Assembly: GCF_016745275.1 (NCBI RefSeq)
Contig: NZ_JADOEP010000018.1
Location: 21,501-85,500 of the forward strand
Source of the DNA: Enterococcus sp. BWB1-3
GTDB lineage: Bacteria; Bacillota; Bacilli; Lactobacillales; Enterococcaceae
Length of the DNA: 64,000 nt
Reading direction: 5' to 3'
The number at the start of each line of letters is the position of its first letter. Within the stretch, counting starts at the first letter, position 1. The notes under the pieces were generated by a model. That model had not been told where the DNA came from and ran no database searches. It worked only from the letters and a program-made list of their open reading frames with translations. The position numbers and the translations under genes are program-made. Below are positions 11,764 to 21,803 of the stretch, one piece after another.

Positions 11764-13788
11764 TTAATTGAATAAACTGCTAATTGCCTTGTCAACAAGC
11801 TGCTCATCTGCTAAATAAGGAATGGTGATATGATCTGAGCCTGCCCGTGATTTGTTATATTCGATTGATGTCTCAATCGCATGCTCATTTCTGGCCCAAT
11901 TCCGTCGGGCAACGCCCCCCATAGTATCCCAGGCAATGGCAGATTTAATGATTTCATCGCATAGTTCGCTGCCATCTAAAACAAGACCAAAGCCGCCATT
12001 GATTGACTTGCCAATTCCAACACCGCCGCCATTATGCAAGGCGATTAAGCTCATACCTCTTGCTGCGTTCCCTGCATAACACTGTGTTGCCATATCTGCG
12101 GTAACATTACTGCCGTCTTTGATATTGGATGTTTCCCTAAATGGTGAATCTGTACCTGACACATCATGGTGATCTCGCCCAAGCATTACTGGACCGATCT
12201 TGCCTTCACGAACCATTTCATTGAATTTTAGTGCAATATTCACACGTCCCATTGCATCCTGATAAAGAATTCGTGCTTCAGTCCCTACAACCAGCTGATT
12301 TTTCTCTGCATCACGAATCCAGTTGTAGTTATCACGGTCCTGATAGCGACGGTTTGGATCAATAACCTCCATTGCTGCATGATCCGTTGCAACTAAATCC
12401 TCATGTTTTCTACTCAGACAAACCCAGCGGAATGGTCCATAACCATAGTCAAACAGCATTGGGCCCATGATATCTTCAACATAGGAAGGCCAGATGAAGC
12501 CATCCTTATCATCTACACCATTTTTAGAGATCTCTTTGATCCCGGAATCATAAATTGACTTCATAAATGCATTACCATAATCAAAGAAATAAGTTCCTTT
12601 GCGAGTTAATGATTTAATGACCTGATAATGACGAGCCAAAGTTTTATCCACAAGTGTTTTAAATGTTTCCTGATCTTCTGCCAACAATCGAGTACGCTCT
12701 TCAAAAGAAACACCCACTGGGCAATAACCGCCTTCATAGACATTATGACAAGACGTCTGATCCGATAGCAGATCTACATGAATGTTCTTTTGATCGATAT
12801 ATTCCAGCAAATCAACAATATTGCCCTGAAAAGCGATCGACGTTGATTCCTGCTTTTCCAGATATTCCGTTGCAAGTATCATGGTTTCTTCAGGTGTCTC
12901 AGTAACATTACTGATCCAACCCTGTTCAAGCCGCGTATCAATTCTTGAACGATCCACTTCTGCAATAATTGCTACAGCATTCGCTATCTCTCCGGCTTTT
13001 CCTTGTGCGCCGCTCATACCGCCCAAGCCGGAAGAAATGAATAGTTTTCCCTTTAAATCGCCTTCATCGGAAATCCCTAATTTCAACCGTCCCGCGTTTA
13101 ACAGCGTGTTGAATGTCCCGTGAACGATTCCTTGAGGACCAATGTACATCCAGCCGCCTGCAGTCATTTGTCCATAGTTAGTAACTCCCATCTGTTCTGC
13201 GATTTCCCAGTCCTCGATATTATCATACTCACCGATCAACAGACCATTAGTGATGATGACACGCGGGGCATCTTTTTTAGATTTGAACAGGCCTAAAGGA
13301 TGCCCCGATTCAACAACCAATGTCTGTTCGTCGGTCATATTCTCCAAGTAACGCTTAATTAACTGATACTGCATCCAGTTCGAGCAGACTTGTCCCGTTT
13401 CGCCATAGGTCACCAGCTCATAGGGATACAAAGCTACTTCAAAATCCAAGTTGTTATCGATCATTACCTGCATAGCTTTTGCTGCGACACAGTGTCCTTT
13501 ATATTCATCGATCGGCTTCCCGTGGATGCGTTCCTTTGGATACCAGCGATAGCCGTAGATTCTGCCCCTTGTTTTCAGCTCTTCTAAAAATTCTGGGATT
13601 ATTTCTTCGTGGTACTTTGGATGAACATAGCGCAGTGCATTCTTCAATGCGGTTTCTGTCTGTGCCCTGCTCAAGCGGAAGCCTCGATCTGGTGCACGAC
13701 GAATCCCTTCTTGAAAAACTGTTTTTTCCGGTAGTACGTCATCCAGCTTGATCGTCATTGCTGCCTCGATTTCTTTGTATAGGACCAT
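11764..13788 (-). CDS. hutU: Urocanate hydratase
   Basis: Urocanase converts urocanate to imidazolonepropionate using bound NAD+. The protein has 674 residues, longer than the ~550 of Bacillus and typical of a long subclass. Conserved stretches include SGLGGMSGAQGKAG, TSCHNVYEGGYCPVG, GRDHHDVSGTDSPFRET and HNGGGVGIGKSINGGFGLVLDG. I set the start at 13788 because AGGAGGAG is just upstream; the frame is open further but has no ribosome site. It is divergent from hutI and followed by a terminator, then the formate channel. Confidence 0.96.
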   Translation of the reverse strand: MVLYKEIEAAMTIKLDDVLPEKTVFQEGIRRAPDRGFRLSRAQTETALKNALRYVHPKYHEEIIPEFLEELKTRGRIYGYRWYPKERIHGKPIDEYKGHCVAAKAMQVMIDNNLDFEVALYPYELVTYGETGQVCSNWMQYQLIKRYLENMTDEQTLVVESGHPLGLFKSKKDAPRVIITNGLLIGEYDNIEDWEIAEQMGVTNYGQMTAGGWMYIGPQGIVHGTFNTLLNAGRLKLGISDEGDLKGKLFISSGLGGMSGAQGKAGEIANAVAIIAEVDRSRIDTRLEQGWISNVTETPEETMILATEYLEKQESTSIAFQGNIVDLLEYIDQKNIHVDLLSDQTSCHNVYEGGYCPVGVSFEERTRLLAEDQETFKTLVDKTLARHYQVIKSLTRKGTYFFDYGNAFMKSIYDSGIKEISKNGVDDKDGFIWPSYVEDIMGPMLFDYGYGPFRWVCLSRKHEDLVATDHAAMEVIDPNRRYQDRDNYNWIRDAEKNQLVVGTEARILYQDAMGRVNIALKFNEMVREGKIGPVMLGRDHHDVSGTDSPFRETSNIKDGSNVTADMATQCYAGNAARGMSLIALHNGGGVGIGKSINGGFGLVLDGSELCDEIIKSAIAWDTMGGVARRNWARNEHAIETSIEYNKSRAGSDHITIPYLADEQLVDKAISSLFN

Positions 13789-13897
13789 TGTTTTTCTCCT
13801 CCTAGTTGAACTCTTTATATTCTCCCTGGAAAAACCTCCAAGGCTGGTTACTTCCCTAGTGTAAACGGTGCTTGTCAACGAAATGTCTATAGATATT

Positions 13898-13934
13898 ATT
13901 ATAAAGAAAGACTGCTGTTTAAAAAGCGCTTTCT
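13898..13934 (-). promoter_or_regulatory. hutU promoter with cre-like box
   Basis: Reading the minus strand, TATAAT (13898-13903) is preceded by a T-rich -35. The palindrome AAAAAGCGCTTTCT (13921-13934) overlaps the -35 side and resembles a CcpA cre box with two mismatches. Carbon catabolite control is plausible. Confidence 0.5.
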
Positions 13935-13950
13935 TTTTTTTGACAGAAAT

Positions 13951-13980
13951 TAGACACGAAAATGATTCAATGAGTATAAA
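13951..13980 (+). promoter_or_regulatory. hutI promoter
   Basis: TAGACA, an 18-bp spacer, then TATAAA, 30 bp before the hutI start. Confidence 0.5.
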
Positions 13981-14009
13981 TCTTACTAGAGAAAGAAGAG
14001 CGTATATGT

Positions 14010-15281
14010 ATGGGAGCAGATAAAATTTTATGTCATTTTAGTCAAGTCTTTTGTCCGGTAGACAAAGGGCATCCGCTTAGAGGTGCTGAGATGTCTGAGG
14101 GAACGCTCATTGATAATGGTTATATTGCCATTAAGGATGGGGAAATTCTGAAGGTCGGAAGTGGCGAACCGGATAGTACCTTGGTTGATTCGGAAACAGA
14201 AATAATTGATTATACAGGGAAATTTGCTGCACCGGGCCTGATTGATTGCCATACTCATTTGGTTTATGGCGGTAGTCGTGAAAATGAGTTTGCAAAAAAA
14301 CTAGCGGGTGTCAGTTATCTGGATATTCTCGCTGGAGGTGGGGGGATTTTAAGTACCGTTCGTGCAACCAGAGCGGCTTCTTTTGAGACCTTATTGAAAA
14401 AATCTGAACAGCTTTTGAATCAAATGGTTGTTCACGGCGTTACAACTGTAGAAGCAAAAAGCGGCTACGGCTTAGATTGGCAAACAGAGAAACGTCAGCT
14501 TGAGGTTGTTAAAGCTTTGAATGATACCCATGATATTGATTTAGTTTCAACCTTTATGGGTGCCCATGCGGTACCTCCTGAATACAAGGAAAATCCAGCT
14601 GGCTATTTGGATCTGCTGATTGATGAGATGCTGCCGAAAGTAAAAGCTGAGAATTTGGCAGAGTTTTGTGATATTTTTTGTGAGACCGGGGTATTCACGG
14701 CAGAGGAATCAAAACGGTTGTTGACAGCAGCAAAAGAGCTGGGCTTCAAGTTGCGGATACATGCAGATGAAATTGATTCGATTGGCGGAGTGGATGTGGC
14801 AGCTGAGCTTAAAACGGTCAGTGCTGAGCATCTAATGAAGGCTACAGATGCAGGAATTGAGAAAATGAGCAAAAATCACGTTATTGGCAACCTTTTGCCG
14901 GGAACAACCTTTAGCTTGATGGAGGATACTTATGCACCGGCGCAAAAAATGATTGACAGGGGGATGGCAATTAGTCTGTCGACCGATAGTAATCCTGGCA
15001 GCTGTCCAACAGCCAATTTACAATTCATCATGCAGCTTGGCTGTTTTATGATGCACCTGACGCCAATTCAGGTCTTTAACGCAGTTACGATTAATGCTGC
15101 ATATTCTGTTGCCAGAAATGAGACAGTCGGCAGTCTGGATAGGGGGAAGCAAGCCGATATTGCTATTTTTGACACACCCAATATTGATTTCCCATTGTAT
15201 TTCTTTGCGACAAATTTAGTTTCTGAAGTCTACAAAGCCGGAAAACTTATTGTACGGGAACGGCAGCGGGTTAATTCATAA
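14010..15281 (+). CDS. hutI: Imidazolonepropionase
   Basis: Amidohydrolase of 423 residues that opens imidazolonepropionate to formiminoglutamate. The zinc site is clear: [16 protein letters not shown] near the N terminus, then [12 protein letters not shown] and [12 protein letters not shown]. Size matches the family. It is divergent from hutU. The ribosome site is weak (GAAAGAAGAG). The large regulator gene follows about 150 bp downstream. Confidence 0.96.
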   Translation: MGADKILCHFSQVFCPVDKGHPLRGAEMSEGTLIDNGYIAIKDGEILKVGSGEPDSTLVDSETEIIDYTGKFAAPGLIDCHTHLVYGGSRENEFAKKLAGVSYLDILAGGGGILSTVRATRAASFETLLKKSEQLLNQMVVHGVTTVEAKSGYGLDWQTEKRQLEVVKALNDTHDIDLVSTFMGAHAVPPEYKENPAGYLDLLIDEMLPKVKAENLAEFCDIFCETGVFTAEESKRLLTAAKELGFKLRIHADEIDSIGGVDVAAELKTVSAEHLMKATDAGIEKMSKNHVIGNLLPGTTFSLMEDTYAPAQKMIDRGMAISLSTDSNPGSCPTANLQFIMQLGCFMMHLTPIQVFNAVTINAAYSVARNETVGSLDRGKQADIAIFDTPNIDFPLYFFATNLVSEVYKAGKLIVRERQRVNS

Positions 15282-15290
15282 AACAAAGAT

Positions 15291-15335
15291 CAAAAGGGTT
15301 TTCTCCTGAAGTTCTGAAGAGAAAACCTTTTTGAT
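15291..15335 (+). terminator. Terminator after hutI
   Basis: AAAAGGGTTTTCTC pairs with GAGAAAACCTTTTT, with a T run. Confidence 0.7.
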
Positions 15336-15430
15336 TGGGTTTACTTTATGAACGGGTTTTAACATGCTGTCTTTTCTGTTTGTTTTGTCGTAAAATAAAC
15401 AGAAGAGACTTGGAAAAGAAGGTGAATAGG

Positions 15431-18400
15431 ATGAAAGATACAGTATATTTTCAATTATTCGGTACGCCCCAGATTTTTTTGAATGGACAGCCCATTCTTT
15501 TTTCGTTCTCTAAAATAAATGCGCTTCTTTATTATTTGGTTGTGAATAAAACAGCTAGCAGAGATGAGGTTGCCGGACTTTTATGGGTAAATAAATCAGA
15601 AAAAAGTGCCAAAAAGAATCTACGCAATACAATCTATCAAGCTAATAAGGTCCTTGGTGATGACTATATTGTTTCTCCAAACAAAACAATTTTGACCCTG
15701 AATGAGTCATTGGAAATTGAAAGCGATATCAATTCTTTTTTATCAAATCCTGTTGCGCATTTCGATTTGTATCAGGATGATTTTTTGAAGGGATTTTTCT
15801 TAAAGGATTCCGAGGCATTTGATCTATGGGTCGTAAAAATGCAGAATTTTTATGAACAAAGGTTTGTTCAAACCTGCTATCAAAAAATTGAACAGGATCT
15901 TCATAACAATGAATTGACCCATGTAGAAGAAAATATTCGACGGCTGATTGCTATTGATGAATTTGACGAGCGAAACTATCAGCTGCTCATGCAGTATTAT
16001 CAAGATAATCAGCGCTTTGGAAAAGTCATTGAAACTTACTATGAGCTGTCCAGCTTATTGGAACAGGAACTGGGAATTTTGCCAAATAGCGAAACAAAAG
16101 CAATTTATGAAAAGACACTGGCAATTGTTAATCATAAAAAGCAGCATAAGATAAGGAAGGCATCGACGCTATTTTTTGGGCGTACGGCTGAAATTGAACA
16201 GCTGGAAACAAACTTTAATTTATTTTCTCAAGATCAGCCCTATCATTCTGCACTGATCGTCGGCGATGCCGGTGTAGGGAAAAGTGCCTTGAGTAAACGA
16301 GTACTCACAAATGTTCAGGAGGATTTCCATATTCTGGAAGTCTCCTGTTATCAAGCTGAAAAAGATCATTTGCTGCGTCCTTGGCGAGGGCTCATTGAAC
16401 AAATTACACAAATCATCGAAGAGGAATGCTTAGTTGACTGCATCTTATGGCAGGAAACAGTTGCCAAATTTTTCCCAAGTTTAACAAATGCTCCACAAGA
16501 AGCCGACTATATCGAGACAGAAATAAAGAGTAATATCAATTATTTATCACAGGTTATTTTGGAAGTACTGCAAAAAATCAGCAAAACAAAAAAAGTGATT
16601 ATATTTATAGAAGATATTCAATGGATGGATGTGCAAAGTATCGGGTTGCTGACCAGCCTAATGCTGCATGTGAAGCATGGGGAAGCTCTATTCCTTTTAA
16701 CCTTACGGACTGGGTATCAAACGGATATCGAAAATTTCATGGCAACTGTTATCAATTATGAAAAGCTGCTTACGATTAGGCTGGCACCATTTTCTAAACA
16801 GGAAACCATAGCATTTGTCCAAAAGCAGCTGGGCAATCTACCGATTGATACCATGACGATGAACCATTTGTTCGATTATACCGAAGGGAATCCCTTCTTT
16901 TTAGTTGAGTACATTGGGCTGTTAAAAATGAACATGAATCTGGATGTTATGACTGTTAAAATGCAGGACGCCATAAAAAATCGTTTTTCTTATTTATCCC
17001 CTGTAGAAAAAGAGGTGGTTGATATTGTATCTTATTTCTATGATATGGCCCCGATTTCATTGATCGCTCAGCTCTTGGGAAAAGATCAGCTGGTCATTAT
17101 CGATGCCATCGATAGATTAGTTAATAAAAATATCTTGGAAGAAAAACTGTATGAGGAAGAAAGTCACGCCAGCTTTACACATGTAAAGCTGCGAGAGTTT
17201 ATTTATCTGAATCAGTCGGTAGCTAAAAAAAGAATCCTTCACGGAAAAATTGCGGTGATTCTGGAAGAGCAGGTTCCGCTAGAGTCAAGTGATCCGCTGC
17301 TGTTATCAAAAATTGCCTATCATTATCGGAAAGCAAAACAAGAATTAAAATCGCTTGAGTATGAGTTGGCTTATTTGCAGAATTTTTTCAAATTTCAGCA
17401 TGAGCTGTTTCCTGTATACAATCGTCAGGAAATCCGAGGGAATAGGACAATAGATGTAGAACAGGAATATACTTTTGAGCGTTTTAGGAATATTCGACAG
17501 CAGCTGGCTGACCTTGAAGCGCACCATGAACAGACCGAAAAATATCAGCTGTTATTGGTTAAGTTTTTATATTTAGAAGGTCGTTACCTCATTCATTGCG
17601 GTGATTACAACCAAGGGATCGAAAACATCCAACGGGTGATTTTCAAATCCAAAAGCTTCCATAATGAAGAATACTTACTGGAAGGGTATCGCCAGATGAT
17701 TTATTACTACATTCAAACAGATAATGCTGTTGATATGTTTCATTATATCGAATTGGCAATGAATGCCTCTATTAAAGCAAATAACCATGAATCTATCGGA
17801 ATATTATTACGTCTAAAAGGATTGTACTACTTGATGAGCGGTGATAAAGAGCAGGCAGAACGACTTTTTTATGAGTCGATTACCACCTTTACGATCACCG
17901 AAGCCATTAAGAAGAAATATGCCGTAAATATTGCTGCAGCTTACGACTACCTGGCTGAAATTGAACGATTACGTGGAAATGTCAACCAATCTGTGGCTAT
18001 TCAGGAAAAGGCACTGGCTCTTTGTGAAGGAACTGGAGTTTATTCTAGTTTGGTTGTATTTTATGTTGATATGGGCATTGCATTATTTGCACAAAAAAAC
18101 TATATGCGTGCAAGGGAATATTTTGAAAAAGCTCAAAATTTGTATACGAAGTTGCCCTCCTTGTGGAAAAAAATACAGCTAAATGCATATACTGCTCTGA
18201 TCGATTTGCAGGAAGAAAATTACGAAGCAGTCCATAAATTTTTGATAAACTCTAAAGAATATCTAGATACCTTTTCAAATCCTCGAGATGCCGGTATCGT
18301 CTATTTCGTGAAAGCTTTGGTCAAGCATCAGCTAGTCCATCAACAAATTGCAGATAAACCACTGGCAGTCTTATTAGTACATAGTGAGAGCTACTATTAT

Positions 18401-18511
18401 GAAAAAGCAACAGCCAGTCTGAGCGTTTATCGCGATCGCTATGAACTACAGGTGCTAGAGGAATTGTTTACCAAGCTGTTACCATCTACTTCTGTAAATG
18501 AATCAGTCTGA
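15431..18511 (+). CDS. SARP-like regulator: winged helix, BTAD, AAA ATPase and TPR
   Basis: A 1026-residue regulator. Residues 1 to about 100 form an OmpR-like winged helix (LLYYLVVNKTASRDEVAGLLW and KNLRNTIYQANKVLG). A bacterial transcriptional activation domain follows to about 250. A STAND/AAA ATPase comes next with Walker A GDAGVGKS and Walker B IIFIEDIQWMD. The C-terminal third is helical with TPR-like repeats. The start at 15431 follows GAAGGTGAATAGG. Position inside the hut locus suggests that it activates hut genes. Bacillus uses HutP instead, and no hutP gene is seen here. Confidence 0.85.
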   Translation: MKDTVYFQLFGTPQIFLNGQPILFSFSKINALLYYLVVNKTASRDEVAGLLWVNKSEKSAKKNLRNTIYQANKVLGDDYIVSPNKTILTLNESLEIESDINSFLSNPVAHFDLYQDDFLKGFFLKDSEAFDLWVVKMQNFYEQRFVQTCYQKIEQDLHNNELTHVEENIRRLIAIDEFDERNYQLLMQYYQDNQRFGKVIETYYELSSLLEQELGILPNSETKAIYEKTLAIVNHKKQHKIRKASTLFFGRTAEIEQLETNFNLFSQDQPYHSALIVGDAGVGKSALSKRVLTNVQEDFHILEVSCYQAEKDHLLRPWRGLIEQITQIIEEECLVDCILWQETVAKFFPSLTNAPQEADYIETEIKSNINYLSQVILEVLQKISKTKKVIIFIEDIQWMDVQSIGLLTSLMLHVKHGEALFLLTLRTGYQTDIENFMATVINYEKLLTIRLAPFSKQETIAFVQKQLGNLPIDTMTMNHLFDYTEGNPFFLVEYIGLLKMNMNLDVMTVKMQDAIKNRFSYLSPVEKEVVDIVSYFYDMAPISLIAQLLGKDQLVIIDAIDRLVNKNILEEKLYEEESHASFTHVKLREFIYLNQSVAKKRILHGKIAVILEEQVPLESSDPLLLSKIAYHYRKAKQELKSLEYELAYLQNFFKFQHELFPVYNRQEIRGNRTIDVEQEYTFERFRNIRQQLADLEAHHEQTEKYQLLLVKFLYLEGRYLIHCGDYNQGIENIQRVIFKSKSFHNEEYLLEGYRQMIYYYIQTDNAVDMFHYIELAMNASIKANNHESIGILLRLKGLYYLMSGDKEQAERLFYESITTFTITEAIKKKYAVNIAAAYDYLAEIERLRGNVNQSVAIQEKALALCEGTGVYSSLVVFYVDMGIALFAQKNYMRAREYFEKAQNLYTKLPSLWKKIQLNAYTALIDLQEENYEAVHKFLINSKEYLDTFSNPRDAGIVYFVKALVKHQLVHQQIADKPLAVLLVHSESYYYEKATASLSVYRDRYELQVLEELFTKLLPSTSVNESV

Positions 18512-19571
18512 AATATAGGTAAGCAGGTATTAAATTTGAATAGATATTGGGATAAAAGAGAGAGACTGTGACATAAGTATATCTGAGATCCCTAAAACCG
18601 AATAAACGGTGTTCCAGAAGCTGTCTCTTCGGAAATAAGTCGAACTATACTGAAAATATGAGTAGCTATTTTCGTATAGTTCGACTTATTTCTTGAGACA
18701 GAACACTTCTGTCACAACCTCTCTCTGATTTTTTAGGAAATGGTTTATAACTGATAATTAAATAGTATGGTTTATCCCTCAGAAGCTAATATTTTAATAA
18801 ATTACTTAGGAAAACAGGGAGTTATTATCTTTTAACGAATAACTGCTAGAAGCTTCCTGTGTTTGACGAAATAGTATAGGTGATTTGGAAATAGACAGTT
18901 GAATATTTTCCCTTTTTACTTATGGGAAATGAATTATGGCAGTCCTCTCTTTTTACGTAGTTAACAGTGTCTCCTAATTCACTGATTATTGTTTGTTGAA
19001 TCAACTATATTTATCGCCAGAGAAGTATCAGCCTTATTAAAAGTTGCCCTATGAAATTAAATAAGAGCATTTTCTATAATGAATTTAGAAGATGTACTGC
19101 CAAAATCTGCTAATAAAATCATTTTTTTTGCTGATCCAATGATCATTCTTTACGGATTTTTGTGTAAATAAGATTAAAATTTGGTTAAAAATAAATAAAA
19201 TTTCACTTATTTTTAGGGAGTTCAAGTAATCTATTAAACGTCAAAATACATGATAGAACCTGATTTTTGGTTTAAAGGAATCTGTCCTTCTTTTTTTCTT
19301 AAAATCTTCTAAATCTGTCTGTATTTTTTTCTCAGTGATTTGACAGTCACTTTGTGGTGTTGTTCTTTGCCATCGATTTAAAAAAAAATTAAAAAAGCAC
19401 TTAATTATTGCAGCTTCATTTGAGCAGCTCCGTCTATTCTATTCACAGCTGTCAAAAAAGTGTCAAATTATTTTTCTAAAATAAAAGAGCCTTTTTTAGT
19501 TTGAAAAAAATAGTCTTTTTTTTTGTCAAAAAACCAGCAAATTCCGGCAAAAAATCTGGATTTTACCTATG
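18512..19571. other. Long AT-rich gene-free stretch before folT
   Basis: More than 1 kb without a credible gene. Apart from the palindromic element at 18557-18727 it consists of AT-rich sequence with many T runs. I found no match to the THF riboswitch consensus. Repeated GTCAAAAAA-type motifs near 19450-19545 may be protein sites. It could hold a decayed gene or a long leader. Confidence 0.4.
18557..18727. repeat. Nested palindromic intergenic element with terminator
   Basis: The outer arms (AGAGAGACTGTGACATAAG and CTTCTGTCACAACCTCTCT) and inner arms (AAATAAGTCGAACTATAC and GTATAGTTCGACTTATTT) form one long hairpin of about 170 bp, ending in a T run. The outer motif resembles GACTGTGACA-type repeats common between genes in lactic acid bacteria. 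It probably also terminates the regulator mRNA. Confidence 0.75.
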
Positions 19572-19619
19572 TTGACACTCGAAAAGAACAGTGATATTTT
19601 TGGTTTGAAAGCGCTGTCC
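19572..19619 (+). promoter_or_regulatory. folT-ftcD operon promoter with cre box
   Basis: TTGACA (19572-19577), a 17-bp spacer and TATTTT (19595-19600). TTGAAAGCGCTGTCC at 19605-19619 follows directly and matches the cre consensus in all but the last base. CcpA bound there would block initiation. Confidence 0.65.
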
Positions 19620-19641
19620 AGCGCGGGGAGGAGGTTAAGAT

Positions 19642-20178
19642 TTGTATAAAGCAGACGGTTATTCAATGGGACGAAAAATAGCTCTTATGGGTCTACTTAT
19701 TGCCTTGTCAGTTGTGGCAACTCGGTTTCTATCTTTTGAAACCAGTATTATCAGAATTGGTTTTTCTTTTTTACCGTTAATGGTTATGGGGTATTTATTT
19801 CAGCCATGGTTTGCAGGAACAGGTGGAGCAATTGCAGATATCATCGGAATGATTTTATTTCCGAAGGCAGCATTTTTCTTTGGATTTACGATCAATGCGT
19901 TTTTAGCACCATTTATCTACAGCCTGTTTTTCCATAAAAAGGAAGTGACGCTTAAACGTAATATTACCGCTCAAGTCGCAGTCATGGTTATCATCAGCTT
20001 AATTTTAACACCTATTTGGCTGAATTTGATGTTGAAGCTGCCGATCATTGAGCTTTTACCATTACGGATAGGCAAAGAATTGATTGTTGTACCGATAAAA
20101 GTTATGGTCGGTCAATATTTATTTAGTCAAAGGAACATGAAAACGGTATTAAATGATGTGTCAAGAAACATGGTATGA
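19642..20178 (+). CDS. folT: Folate ECF transporter S component
   Basis: Substrate-binding membrane subunit of an energy-coupling-factor transporter, 178 residues with five or six hydrophobic helices. FSFLPLMVMGYLFQPWFAG and GAIADIIGMILFPKAAFFFGF are typical of the FolT group. The start is TTG at 19642 behind GGGGAGGAGG. No ECF ATPase or T component is here, so it shares a distant EcfAT module. It opens the operon with the THF-dependent enzymes, so it supplies the folate they need. Confidence 0.88.
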   Translation: MYKADGYSMGRKIALMGLLIALSVVATRFLSFETSIIRIGFSFLPLMVMGYLFQPWFAGTGGAIADIIGMILFPKAAFFFGFTINAFLAPFIYSLFFHKKEVTLKRNITAQVAVMVIISLILTPIWLNLMLKLPIIELLPLRIGKELIVVPIKVMVGQYLFSQRNMKTVLNDVSRNMV

Positions 20179-20236
20179 CGTTATCGTCGGCCGAGTTTGA
20201 AAAAATAGAGAGAAGCAAAAGGAAGGATGAGTATAA

Positions 20237-21136
20237 ATGGCAAAATTAGTTGAATGCATCCCTAACTTCAGTGAAGGAAGCGACCAGAAAATAATCGACG
20301 GACTGGTAACAACAGCGAAGAGTGTAGGTGGCGTAACGTTGTTGGACTACTCTTCTGACAGTAGTCATAACCGCAGTGTTTTTACTCTTGTGGGTGATGA
20401 AAATAGTATTCAGGAGGTTGCTTTTCAATTAGTAAAATATGCAAGCGAGCATATCGATATGACTAAGCAAAAAGGTGAGCATCCAAGAATGGGGGCTACT
20501 GATGTAGTACCGTTTGTTCCAATTAAGGATATCACGACAGAGGAATGTGTAGAAATTTCTAAAAAGGTAGCAAAAAGAATCAATGATGAATTAAATATCC
20601 CTATTTTCTTGTATGAAGAATCAGCCAGCACACCAAATCGGGTAAACTTGGCGCGAGTGCGTAAAGGTCAATTTGAAGGAATGCCGGAAAAATTACAGGA
20701 AGAAGAATGGGCACCCGATTTTGGTGAAAGAAAAATCCATCCGACTGCGGGTGTCACTGCTGTTGGTGCAAGAATGCCGCTGGTGGCATTCAATGTGAAT
20801 TTAGACACAGATGATATTACCATTGCAAATAATATAGCAAAGATTGTTCGCGGCTCAAGCGGCGGCTTTAAGTATTGTAAAGGTATCGGTGTAATGCTGG
20901 AGGATCGCAATATTGCACAAGTATCCATGAATATGGTGAACTTTGAAGGAACGCCCCTTTACCGTGTTGTTGAAACGATTCGTTTTGAAGCAAAACGCTA
21001 CGGTGTCAATATTATCGGAACAGAGGTTATTGGTTTAACTCCGGCAAAGGCGCTGATTGACTGTGCGGAATATTATCTGCAGGTTGAGGATTTTGATTAT
21101 GGTAAACAAGTTTTAGAAAATCATTTATTAAACTAG
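20237..21136 (+). CDS. ftcD: Glutamate formimidoyltransferase
   Basis: Transfers the formimino group of formiminoglutamate to tetrahydrofolate, releasing glutamate. 299 residues, the formiminotransferase domain only, without the fused cyclodeaminase of the mammalian protein. Conserved parts are ECIPNFSEGSD, DYSSDSSHNRSVFTLVG and KGEHPRMGATDVVPFVP. The cyclodeaminase is the next gene, 14 bp on. GGAAGGATGAG precedes the start. Confidence 0.96.
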   Translation: MAKLVECIPNFSEGSDQKIIDGLVTTAKSVGGVTLLDYSSDSSHNRSVFTLVGDENSIQEVAFQLVKYASEHIDMTKQKGEHPRMGATDVVPFVPIKDITTEECVEISKKVAKRINDELNIPIFLYEESASTPNRVNLARVRKGQFEGMPEKLQEEEWAPDFGERKIHPTAGVTAVGARMPLVAFNVNLDTDDITIANNIAKIVRGSSGGFKYCKGIGVMLEDRNIAQVSMNMVNFEGTPLYRVVETIRFEAKRYGVNIIGTEVIGLTPAKALIDCAEYYLQVEDFDYGKQVLENHLLN

Positions 21137-21149
21137 GAGGAGGAAAAAA

Positions 21150-21776
21150 ATGAAACTGGTTGACTTGACTGTAACTGATTTTATGCAGGTACTTGGTTCT
21201 GACGAGCCGGCACCCGGCGGCGGCTCTGCTTCAGCATTAGCAGCGGCAATGGGGATCTCATTGACGAAAATGGTTGCAGAATTAACGGTGGGTAAGAAGA
21301 AATATGCAGAATTTGATGCACTTATGAAAAAATGTCAGACGGATGCTGCCCAATCACAAGAGGAGCTGCTGCGGGCAATTGACGAAGATACAGAGGCGTT
21401 TAACGCCGTATCAGCTGTTTTCTCTATGCCGAAAGAAACAGACGATGAAAAAGCCAAACGACGAGAGGCTATGCAGACAGCATTGGAGGGGGCTGCTAAA
21501 ACCCCTTATCAGATGATGGAGAAAATTGTTTATGCGCTTCATATTACCAAAGAAGCAGTTGGTAAATCTAATGTGAATGCTGCCAGTGATTTGGGTGTTG
21601 CAGCGCTGAATTTAAAATCTGCACTGCAAGGAGCTTGGCTGAATGTACTGATCAACCTTTCAGGGATCAAGAATGAAGAATTTGTGAAGCAATACCGCAT
21701 GACTGGTGAAAAGATTTTAACAGAAGGCTGTCGGTTGGCAGATGAGATTTATGCAGAAATTTTAAAGATAGTTTAG
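21150..21776 (+). CDS. fchA: Formiminotetrahydrofolate cyclodeaminase
   Basis: 208 residues, the size of stand-alone cyclodeaminases. It converts 5-formimino-THF to 5,10-methenyl-THF and ammonia. EPAPGGGSASALAAAMG is the hallmark, and KSNVNAASDLGVAALNLKSAL is the second conserved block. AGGAGGAGG precedes the ATG. No folD or separate cyclohydrolase gene is in the locus; methenyl-THF must be hydrolysed by FolD encoded elsewhere before Fhs acts. Confidence 0.95.
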   Translation: MKLVDLTVTDFMQVLGSDEPAPGGGSASALAAAMGISLTKMVAELTVGKKKYAEFDALMKKCQTDAAQSQEELLRAIDEDTEAFNAVSAVFSMPKETDDEKAKRREAMQTALEGAAKTPYQMMEKIVYALHITKEAVGKSNVNAASDLGVAALNLKSALQGAWLNVLINLSGIKNEEFVKQYRMTGEKILTEGCRLADEIYAEILKIV

Positions 21777-21803
21777 CTTAGATGGAAAGGATGAATAAAT
21801 AGG

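Noticed and set aside
19540..19642. THF riboswitch upstream of folT
   Set aside because: None of the conserved THF-riboswitch sequence blocks is present; the space is filled by a promoter and cre box.
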